A program made the position numbers and the translations under genes. The notes beneath the pieces are model-generated. The model searched no databases and had not been told where the DNA came from. It worked only from the letters and a program-made list of their open reading frames with translations. From IMG/VR virus record IMGVR_UViG_3300025914_000474, positions 1-38,513 of that record: a stretch of DNA of 38,513 bases, one strand, 5' to 3'. This DNA comes from a virus. Positions 32,940 through 38,513 of this stretch are shown here, piece after piece (position 1 is the first letter of the stretch; every line of letters begins with the position of its first letter).

Positions 32940-33091
32940 TGAAAGCAATAATTCTATACATCTGCCTGATTGCCCTGTCAGGCTGTGTGGCCAGCAGGCA
33001 GCGAAAGCTGGAGCGCCGGGCGCTTGATACTGTAAAGATGAATAATGCAGCCGGGGCAATAACAGACAGTTTATACACGCTAAAAAAATAG
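32939..33091 (+). CDS. Small lipoprotein, 50 aa
   Basis: ATG 32939 overlaps the preceding TAA. MKAIILYICLIALSGC is a lipoprotein signal with lipobox LSGC; the mature part is ~35 residues, basic and helical. Its stop is 4 bases before the holin-like gene. A small outer-membrane lipoprotein beside a holin recalls an o-spanin, but a spanin-like protein already exists at 25162. Confidence 0.65.
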   Translation: MKAIILYICLIALSGCVASRQRKLERRALDTVKMNNAAGAITDSLYTLKK

Positions 33092-33095
33092 GATA

Positions 33096-33329
33096 ATGAC
33101 AAATACAACATCAGGCTTTTTAAGCTTAAACACACGGGATTGGATCAAAGGGCTGATAGTGGCCATTGTGAGTGGTATTGTTGCCACTGTTGGCGATTCC
33201 ATTCAAAAAGGACAATTCACTTTTGACTTTACAACAATATGGCATACTGCACTTGCTGCAGGTATTGCCTATATGGGTAAAAACTTATTTACACCTGCTC
33301 AGGCGATAACTGCAGAGCCTCAGAAATAA
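33096..33329 (+). CDS. Holin candidate
   Basis: 77 residues with two hydrophobic segments, GLIVAIVSGIVATVG (~19-33) and IWHTALAAGIAYMG (~48-61), and no signal or lipobox. Small two-helix proteins in late phage regions usually act as holins, which release the endolysin. It is 8 kb away from the muramidase gene, so lysis genes are split. Alternative: tail-associated membrane protein. Confidence 0.65.
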   Translation: MTNTTSGFLSLNTRDWIKGLIVAIVSGIVATVGDSIQKGQFTFDFTTIWHTALAAGIAYMGKNLFTPAQAITAEPQK

Positions 33330-33334
33330 CATCA

Positions 33335-34288
33335 ATGCTGAGATTATCATCATATATCAAAATTACTGATCCTACAGGGGTGAATTATCTGGAGTTCAAT
33401 TTTATCAATGAGGTAGAAATTGACAAAAGCCGGAGATCCTTAACCAATACGGCAAAGATTACTATTGCCAGAAAATTAAAGATCCTAAACGGTGATATCA
33501 ACCAGATCATTAAGCGGGGATCTGCTGTAGAAATACAGTTGGGATATGATGGTAATCTCAAAACCATGTTTACTGGCTACGTTACTAATGTTGGCGCAAA
33601 GACACCTGTTGTAATTGACTGTCAGGATGAGATGTGGAGCTTAAAACAAAACAGCTTTACAAAATCGTGGAGCAAAAAGGTAAAGGTTGCTGAGATTGTG
33701 AAATATGTATACTCAGGGCCTGCTCAGGTCATTGATTTATCCATAGGCGGGTTTGTGTTGAAAAGAGAGAGCACCGCTCAGGCGCTTGACAGGCTCAGAA
33801 AATACGGCCTGCAATGTTATTTTTTTAACGGCACGCTGATAGTTGATTTTGCCGGGGTTATACACAACCAGGGTAAAGAGGTGATCTATGATTTTAATAG
33901 AAATATTGTAGAGAACAACCTGGAGTATAAACGCAAGGAGGATGCCAGGATAAAGGTTATCGGGGTATCCAAACAGCACAAAGGTAAAAAGCTGGAGGTA
34001 GTCGCTGGAGATAACGATGGAGAGGTTCACACACTCCATTACACCAACATGGATAAGGATCAACTGCAGAAAATAGTAAACTCTGAAATTGACAAACTGA
34101 AATACGATGGCTTTAAAGGAGATTTTACAACATTCGGCCTACCTCTCATCGAGCCCGGCGATAATGCGCTATTGATGGATAAGGATTATCCAGAGCATAA
34201 CGGCTCATACCTGGTTGAGGCGGTTAAGACAACTTTTAACGTTGATGGCTACAGGCACAAGCCTGAGCTGGAAAGGAAAACAGCATGA
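33335..34288 (+). CDS. Baseplate hub protein (gpD / gp27-like)
   Basis: 317 residues. NFINEVEIDKSRRSLTNTAKITIAR, IQLGYDGNLKTMFTGYVTNV and the FIxExGDNAL-type ending (LIEPGDNALLMDKDYPEHNGSYLVEAVK) fit late-control gpD / hub proteins. It forms the trimeric hub on which the spike sits. Overlaps the spike-like gene by 4 bases. Confidence 0.8.
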   Translation: MLRLSSYIKITDPTGVNYLEFNFINEVEIDKSRRSLTNTAKITIARKLKILNGDINQIIKRGSAVEIQLGYDGNLKTMFTGYVTNVGAKTPVVIDCQDEMWSLKQNSFTKSWSKKVKVAEIVKYVYSGPAQVIDLSIGGFVLKRESTAQALDRLRKYGLQCYFFNGTLIVDFAGVIHNQGKEVIYDFNRNIVENNLEYKRKEDARIKVIGVSKQHKGKKLEVVAGDNDGEVHTLHYTNMDKDQLQKIVNSEIDKLKYDGFKGDFTTFGLPLIEPGDNALLMDKDYPEHNGSYLVEAVKTTFNVDGYRHKPELERKTA

Positions 34289-34881
34289 CACAAACTTTAA
34301 AGGCAGCGGTAAAAAAAATAGCTCAGGGTGATAATCCTACAGATAGAGCTATTGTGCTTTCGGTTGATAAAAACCAGCTTACCTGTGTTGTGCAAACAGT
34401 GGCCGATGAGCTGGAGCTGGAGGATGTTAAACTAAAGCCTGTTTTCAATGATAGCGACCTCAGTAAAATGGGGTTGATATTGTTTCCTGCAGTCGGATCT
34501 TATGTAATCATTAGTGAGGTGGATGGAGATAACACGGATATGATTGTGATCAGCTGCAGCGAAATTGAAAGCATAGGCCTTGATACAGCGACCGCCTTAA
34601 AGCTGCTGATCAGTGGTGATGGTAAACTCAGTTTAAACACTGTTTTAACAACGTTTAATGATGGCAAAAACGGAGGTATCCCACTGCTAAAGCCTTTAAC
34701 AGATATTCTCAATAAGCTGCAGAAAAAGGTAAATGACCTGAGTGATGCTTTTGATAATCATATACACTCAGGCGTATCAGCTGGCACTGCATTATCGGGG
34801 ATACCCACAAGTAAAGCGCCTGCAAGGATAGATCCGCTCATTAAAACCGATGATATTGAAAATAAAAACATTGTGCAATGA
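34285..34881 (+). CDS. Baseplate spike-type protein (gpV/gp45-like)
   Basis: 198 residues. An OB-like N-terminal part (SYVIISEVDGDNTDMIVISC) and an ending with DNHIHSGVSAGTALSG…PTSKAPARIDP match short spike proteins of P2/Mu type. HIHSG may bind metal, as His residues do at spike tips. It follows the hub and precedes the gp46/gp25-like gene, the normal order. Confidence 0.78.
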   Translation: MTQTLKAAVKKIAQGDNPTDRAIVLSVDKNQLTCVVQTVADELELEDVKLKPVFNDSDLSKMGLILFPAVGSYVIISEVDGDNTDMIVISCSEIESIGLDTATALKLLISGDGKLSLNTVLTTFNDGKNGGIPLLKPLTDILNKLQKKVNDLSDAFDNHIHSGVSAGTALSGIPTSKAPARIDPLIKTDDIENKNIVQ

Positions 34882-35174
34882 ATGATATAATATTAGATAA
34901 CAACCTGGATCTGGCCATACAAAACGGAGATTTTTTAATTGATGATTGTGAGCAGCAAAATCAGGAGCTGATTTTGATTGCTACACAAGGCAGTTTTAGG
35001 GAAAGCCCGTTAACAGGTGTAGGAATTGCAAAATATATAAAAAGCAGTTTTTCGGTATCTAAAATTGATCAGCTGAGGCAAAAAATCCGACTGCAGCTGC
35101 AGTACGATGGCTACCAAACTGTAAACACCCAAATTAACTCATTTACTGACATCCAAATTCAAGCAGAAAGATAA
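34878..35174 (+). CDS. Baseplate wedge protein (gp46/gp25-like)
   Basis: 98 residues. NNLDLAIQNGDFLIDDCEQQNQELILIATQGSFRESPLTGVGI matches the Mu gp46/T4 gp25 pattern, with RESPLTGVG as its most typical part. Short gp25-like proteins join sheath and baseplate wedge. Overlaps both neighbours. Confidence 0.83.
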   Translation: MNDIILDNNLDLAIQNGDFLIDDCEQQNQELILIATQGSFRESPLTGVGIAKYIKSSFSVSKIDQLRQKIRLQLQYDGYQTVNTQINSFTDIQIQAER

Positions 35175-35989
35175 TGGCACGTACAACACAACAAATAGAG
35201 GATCAAATTACTGCAGTAAAGGATGCAACTCCAGGGCTGGCCAATTTAAACAGCGTGAGTAATTCAGCGATTTGGAGGCTTTGGGTATTTCTAACCGCTC
35301 AGCTTTTTAATTACCTGGAAACATTGTGGGATAAATTCCAGGCTATTATACAGGCCATTATTGATAATAACCAATATGGTAATGATCCCTGGTGGCAAAA
35401 AAAGGTGCTGGCTTTCCAGTACGGAGATCTGCTGGCATTTATCAACAATATTTATCAATACCCGGTTATTGATGCCACGAAACAAATAGTACAGTTTTGC
35501 TCAATTACCAGCAATGGCGGTAAGGTTCAAATAAAAGCAGCCGGATCCGCTGCTGGTCAGCCAGCAGTGCTGACAGCTGATCAGGTTGCAGGCCTATTGT
35601 CCTACTGCCAAACGATCCGGCCATCTGGAGTGAAATTTACCGTGCAGTCATTAGTAGCGGATACGCTAAAAATGTACCTCAATATTTATTACGATGCCTC
35701 AGGCGATATCAACGTAATAAAAGCTGCAGTAAAAACAGCCATTCAAAATTACCTGAGCAATCTCAACACGGTAACATTTGATGGCACACTGTATGTAAAT
35801 AAGCTGATCGATGCAATTCAGGTTGTACCCGGCGTAATTGGCAACCAGGTAGATGTTATGTCAATCGCTGCTAAAAACGGCCCTGATGCTTACACCACTT
35901 TCACCAGCAGCTATCAACCAAAGGCGGGGTATTTTATGATAGATCCTGATTTTAGCCTGGATACTACAATAACCTATTTAGCAGTATGA
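35174..35989 (+). CDS. Baseplate J-like protein (Mu gp47-like)
   Basis: 271 residues, shorter than typical gp47. N-terminal ARTTQQIEDQITAVKD and C-terminal LSNLNTVTFDGTLYVNKLIDAIQVVPGVIGNQVDVMS match the J-like wedge family. It builds the baseplate wedge. Starts at the last base of the preceding stop and overlaps the next gene by ATGA. Confidence 0.8.
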   Translation: MARTTQQIEDQITAVKDATPGLANLNSVSNSAIWRLWVFLTAQLFNYLETLWDKFQAIIQAIIDNNQYGNDPWWQKKVLAFQYGDLLAFINNIYQYPVIDATKQIVQFCSITSNGGKVQIKAAGSAAGQPAVLTADQVAGLLSYCQTIRPSGVKFTVQSLVADTLKMYLNIYYDASGDINVIKAAVKTAIQNYLSNLNTVTFDGTLYVNKLIDAIQVVPGVIGNQVDVMSIAAKNGPDAYTTFTSSYQPKAGYFMIDPDFSLDTTITYLAV

Positions 35990-36471
35990 AAAACTTTCGG
36001 TTTGATATAGATAAAATGATCCGCTGGCTATTGCCATACTTTTTGGTCAAACCAATACAGCTGGCATGGTTGCAGGTATTATTTACGCCTCTTAAAACCT
36101 TGTACGCAAGCTTTATGAGTTTCCGTACGCTGCAGCTAAAAAATGCTACCATCAACTCAGAAAAAGAAAGGTTACAAACTGCTTTGAGAGATCAGTTTGC
36201 GGACAATACTATTTACATTTTCCACCCTGATGATTATTTGGATCAGGCTTTTATTTATCTGGAGAGAGAGGGAGCAACTCCAGAGTTTGACTATTTAGCC
36301 ATAGAAAACCATGTGCCCGCTGATTACGATTTTACTGAGGCTGAGTACAATTCTCAATTTGATTTTATAGTCAGGATCCCGGCCAGCCTCGCTGGTAGCA
36401 CTCAGGCAATATATGCCTATGTTAAAAAATACATTTTTTCAAGTATCACCTTTACAATCGAAACATTTTAA
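35986..36471 (+). CDS. Baseplate protein (Mu gp48-like position)
   Basis: 161 residues. FRFDIDKMIRWLLPYFLVKP at the start and EADYDFTEAEYNSQFDFIVRIPA-type sequence (ADYDFTEAEYNSQFDFIVRI) near the end. By position after the J-like gene it corresponds to gp48/gpI proteins that join wedge and fibres. Family call is by position more than by motif. Confidence 0.65.
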   Translation: MKNFRFDIDKMIRWLLPYFLVKPIQLAWLQVLFTPLKTLYASFMSFRTLQLKNATINSEKERLQTALRDQFADNTIYIFHPDDYLDQAFIYLEREGATPEFDYLAIENHVPADYDFTEAEYNSQFDFIVRIPASLAGSTQAIYAYVKKYIFSSITFTIETF

Positions 36472-36474
36472 TAT

Positions 36475-37344
36475 ATGAAAGAGCTTTTAACCCTGCAGGG
36501 AGGTTATCCACGCCAAATGGATTACCTCTTAAATTTACAGTCTGAGCTTTACACCCTCGGTAACGGTTTGTTTTCTGCTTTAGGAGTAGATCTGGTTTTA
36601 TCCGGATGTGCAGTGCACGACAATGGCAACGGCACTGTTAATATTGCTGCAGGTTTGGTGTATGTAGCTGGAGAGGCGATTCGCTTTGATGGTGCAAACA
36701 ACATCGTGGCTAATGGTTCACTTGCTATGGCCAAAGGGCCATACACGCCAACGGATCAAAAAACTTTTGCAGATGGATCTCTCAAAAACGTGTACAGAGA
36801 GGCAAAGGCCGTAATAGCCAATGCCACTGGCTCAATAGCTGAAATAAAAATCAGAACTAAGCTTTATGATCTAAAGCAATATATACAAGATGCCGTACAA
36901 TCATTTGAGGTAAGGGGAACAATCAAAGAGGTGTATGATTTTGATGGTAGTTTCCGTGCTAACTTTGATGGCGGGGGTTTAGGAATAACGCCACGCTGGA
37001 TAGGTTGGGCTTTAGACAACGCCAACAACGGTACTCCAGGATCAGAGGGTATGGTGATAGTTGCAGCCGGAACTTTTACAGATACCTCAACCGGAGAGCA
37101 AACTGAATTTGCTATCGGTGATAAAGGTGGGGAGGTAAATCATAGGCTTACACTGAATGAGATGCCAGCGCATGATCACGGTGATGGAAAGGGGTTGTCA
37201 GGCTATGGTACTCATTCTGGTAATCCAGACTCAGAACGTGCGTTTATTCGTGGTGCTGGCCGTACTGACAGTGCTGGTGGAGGTCAGGCACATAACAACA
37301 TGCCTCCTTTCGGAGTAGCCTACAGGGTTGTAAAAATAGTCTGA
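36475..37344 (+). CDS. Tail collar-type fibre protein
   Basis: 289 residues. The C-terminal part has HRLTLNEMPAHDHGDGKG…RAFIRGAGRTDSAGGGQAHNNMPPFGVAYRVVKIV, the phage tail-collar/microcystin-dependent pattern: MPxHxH, then NMPPFxxxxYxxK. Mu gp49-type fibres have this ending. The N-terminal half is a beta-rich baseplate attachment (DGANNIVANGSLAM). Last gene of the late operon. Confidence 0.85.
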   Translation: MKELLTLQGGYPRQMDYLLNLQSELYTLGNGLFSALGVDLVLSGCAVHDNGNGTVNIAAGLVYVAGEAIRFDGANNIVANGSLAMAKGPYTPTDQKTFADGSLKNVYREAKAVIANATGSIAEIKIRTKLYDLKQYIQDAVQSFEVRGTIKEVYDFDGSFRANFDGGGLGITPRWIGWALDNANNGTPGSEGMVIVAAGTFTDTSTGEQTEFAIGDKGGEVNHRLTLNEMPAHDHGDGKGLSGYGTHSGNPDSERAFIRGAGRTDSAGGGQAHNNMPPFGVAYRVVKIV

Positions 37345-37345
37345 G

Positions 37346-37373
37346 TTTAAATGATGTTTAAATAGCGCTTAAT
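37346..37373. repeat. TTTAAA 11-bp-phased array, copy v
   Basis: TTTAAA at 37346, TTTAAA at 37357 and CTTAAT at 37368, each 11 bp apart, directly after the last late gene. The interval 37345-37497 holds no supported gene. Confidence 0.55.
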
Positions 37374-37457
37374 AAATAGTATAACATCTTATTACGTGCA
37401 GCAAAAAGGGGTGATATTTAAGTATTGCCAAATTTTTTTAACGCCTCCAATAGCCTA

Positions 37458-37493
37458 AAAAGCCACTTTTAGATCAAAAAAGTGGCTTTTGCT
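37458..37493 (+). terminator. Late operon terminator
   Basis: AAAAGCCACTTTT (37458-37470) and AAAAGTGGCTTTT (37478-37490) form a 13-bp stem with a 7-nt loop. A-tract and T-tract on both sides make it usable in either direction. Confidence 0.8.
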
Positions 37494-37526
37494 TTAAATG
37501 ATATCTATTTTTAAAAACGATCAAAA

Positions 37527-37575
37527 TTTATACATTTCGTTTTTAAAATTTATACTTTTCGATTTTGCGATTATA
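37527..37575. promoter_or_regulatory. Right phage end with putative transposase-binding sites
   Basis: R1, TTATACTTTTCG at 37550-37561 (complement of CGAAAAGTATAA), and R2, TTTATACATTTCG at 37527-37539, are inverted relative to L2 and L1. R1 and R2 outer edges are 22 bp apart, as are Mu R1/R2. R1 lies 14 bp inside the end, equal to L1 at the left end. Confidence 0.75.
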
Positions 37576-37579
37576 TTAA
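37576..37579. repeat. Right target-site duplication (TTAA)
   Basis: Second copy of TTAA, directly after the last phage base, matching 2762-2765. The nitroreductase frame continues from it. Confidence 0.75.
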
Positions 37580-37683
37580 CCACCTCGGTGATCGCTGCCG
37601 TTGGGTACCGTGCCGAAGATGACGTTTACAGCAAAATGATCAAAGTACGCCGTCCAAAAGAAGAGTTGTTTATCCACGTATAA
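37579..37683 (+). pseudogene. NfsB-type nitroreductase, 3' fragment
   Basis: From 37579 the frame reads TTSVIAAVGYRAEDDVYSKM…KEELFIHV, stop 37681-37683: the C-terminal end of a nitroreductase, with IAAVGYR as the family's conserved end strand. It completes the fragment at 2240-2763. An ATG at 37498 in the same frame belongs to the phage, so any product from it would be a phage-host fusion without function. Confidence 0.9.
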
Positions 37684-37686
37684 TGT

Positions 37687-37771
37687 GAATCAAGATGTAA
37701 GAGTCAAGAACCAAGAGTCAAGACAGGAACCCAACTGTTTTTCTTGATTCTTGACTCTTATATCTTGATTC
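37687..37771. repeat. Host inverted repeat with 30-nt arms
   Basis: Arms 37687-37716 and 37742-37771 are reverse complements with two mismatches and a 25-nt loop. Each arm is itself built of GAGTCAAGA-type units (sequence motif TCAAGA repeated). It starts 3 nt after the nitroreductase stop, so it is probably its 3' hairpin. Repetitive intergenic elements of this style are common in Sphingobacteriaceae. Confidence 0.75.
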
Positions 37772-37843
37772 TTTCTCCTCTCCTAACGCTAAGTCAATCA
37801 ATGGCATGGCCTTTGCACATATATCATAATGATAAAAATGATC

Positions 37844-38209
37844 ATGGCAAAGAAGATCTTGATAGTTGACCATAATGGCTTGATGACGGAGGTAATGTCA
37901 TACATATTAACCAGTAATGGCTATGAAGTAATTACCCTCGACAATGCTGTCCATATATTCAGCAACATCCGCCAAAACCATCCTGATCTTATTATTCTTG
38001 ATGCCGTTTTACCCGGTATAGATGGCATAGATGTGTGCCGCCTCCTCAAATGGAACAAAGAAACCCAAACCCTTCCCGTAATTATCTGTACAGACAGTGA
38101 AAATGCTGAAAACTACCTTAAACAGGACGGGGCCCCTGATGATATACTGCACAAACCTTTTGGTATGAATAACCTGATAGAGACGGTTGAGCACCAGCTG
38201 GCCGCCTAA
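37844..38209 (+). CDS. Single-domain response regulator
   Basis: 121 residues from ATG 37844 (MAKKILIVDHNG); an upstream in-frame ATG at 37829 is less likely. CheY-like receiver: Asp in ILIVDHNG, phospho-acceptor Asp in LIILDAVLPGIDG, Thr in VIICTDS, and Lys in ILHKPFG. The acid pair is D-H instead of D-D/E-D, which can weaken metal binding. There is no output domain, so it acts through protein partners. No sensor kinase is in the window. Confidence 0.85.
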   Translation: MAKKILIVDHNGLMTEVMSYILTSNGYEVITLDNAVHIFSNIRQNHPDLIILDAVLPGIDGIDVCRLLKWNKETQTLPVIICTDSENAENYLKQDGAPDDILHKPFGMNNLIETVEHQLAA

Positions 38210-38282
38210 ACATCTGCCACTGTTTTCTTTAAAATGCCCGATTTAACTACAACAATTGTATATTTACCCCGAGGAGAAAAAG

Positions 38283-38513
38283 ATGGGTCTGCCACTACGA
38301 ATAACATATAACGATACCGACCACGTTTACCAGATAAACACAGCGCCGATTAGTAAAGCTACTACAGAGCTTGAAATATTATTAAACGGCGAGAAAATAA
38401 CCCTTCAAAAAGATATCCGCGGAGCATGGATACAACAGGGAGATGGTCCGCTGATTGATCCGGAATTGGCCCAGGCATTAGGCCGGTCTGTATCCCTGCG
38501 GTTCAGGATGTAA
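38283..38513 (+). CDS. Small hypothetical protein, 76 aa
   Basis: Start chosen at ATG 38283 (MGLPLRITYN), after GAGGAGAAAAAG; the in-frame ATG at 38256 is weaker. The product is beta-rich (ELEILLNGEKITLQKD) and ends LGRSVSLRFRM with the stop at the window's last bases. No family recognised; no signal or membrane segment. Confidence 0.65.
   Translation: MGLPLRITYNDTDHVYQINTAPISKATTELEILLNGEKITLQKDIRGAWIQQGDGPLIDPELAQALGRSVSLRFRM

Larger units (their letters stand above)
2766..37575 (+). mobile_element. Complete Mu-like transposable prophage (~34.8 kb)
   Basis: The interval contains an S24-type repressor, a MuA-like DDE transposase, a MuB-like ATPase, Gam, terminase, portal, MuF, capsid, contractile tail, baseplate and lysis genes. 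That is a full gene set for a Mu-like myovirus. The boundaries come from three observations: the nitroreductase gene is split at both ends, TTAA occurs on both sides, and the transposase-site-like repeats lie 14 bp inside each end (2780 and 37561). No tyrosine or serine integrase is present, which fits transposition as the integration route. The fibre gene carries a frameshift, so infectivity is uncertain even though the element looks structurally complete. Confidence 0.92.

Noticed and set aside
32823-33135. Leftward ORFs opposite the small lipoprotein and holin genes
   Set aside because: They are antisense shadows of closely packed rightward genes with overlapping starts and stops.
2766-37575. 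tRNA or rRNA genes
   Set aside because: No tRNA-like cloverleaf or rRNA sequence was recognised anywhere in the window by eye.
37498-37576. Phage gene starting at ATG 37498 in the nitroreductase frame
   Set aside because: The upstream part lies over the transposase sites at the right end and has no protein character; only the host part from 37579 is real coding remnant.

Overview
The window holds a complete Mu-like transposable prophage of about 34.8 kb (2766-37575), flanked by Bacteroidota chromosome. The host is probably a Sphingobacteriaceae member (Mucilaginibacter/Pedobacter type). The reasons are the AsmA-GT51 fusion protein, A-rich leaders without Shine-Dalgarno sequences, signal peptides ending in xAQ, and a TAnnTTTG promoter motif. 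The genus is an inference from style; nothing in the window proves it.

Host flanks: on the left are the 3' part of an AsmA-like/GT51 transglycosylase gene and the first 174-175 codons of an NfsB-type nitroreductase gene. On the right are the missing last 34-35 codons of the same nitroreductase, a single-domain response regulator and a small conserved-looking ORF. The phage therefore split the nitroreductase gene. TTAA is present on both sides, and removing the phage restores one open frame across the junction. Repeated 12-13 bp motifs lie exactly 14 bp inside each proposed end, as expected for MuA-type transposase sites.

Phage layout: (1) 2766-3797, left end and leftward S24-type repressor. 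(2) 3892-13028, rightward early region: small Ner/Cro-like protein, MuA-like DDE transposase, MuB-like ATPase, small unknowns, Gam, a C5-cytosine methyltransferase with a G8 tract, a RecA-fold ATPase, a small HTH protein and two nucleoside-deoxyribosyltransferase-fold proteins, closed by a terminator. (3) 13102-13949, two rightward genes including a secreted TPR protein. (4) 14000-21690, a leftward block: small and large terminase, gp36-like, portal (gp29/DUF935), MuF, tape measure, gpG-like and one unknown. (5) 21875-37344, rightward late block: protease/scaffold, capsid, muramidase, spanin-like protein, contractile sheath and tube, tail chaperone with a probable -1 frameshift, LysM-like, collagen-like and fibre proteins, holin and the baseplate series to a collar-type fibre. 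(6) Terminator and right end.

The least explained features are repeated elements specific to the phage. Four copies of a 46-nt bulged stem-loop directly follow stop codons and bound two single-gene cassettes in the early region, including the methyltransferase. A CCACAATAAA leader word precedes many genes. Arrays of an 11-bp TTTAAA-centred repeat lie at five transcription-unit boundaries. CTGCAG is strikingly over-represented across the phage. Other points are a tail-fibre gene broken by a one-base frameshift with its C-terminal part still readable, a methyltransferase whose second frame also carries methyltransferase-like motifs, and structural genes split over opposite strands.
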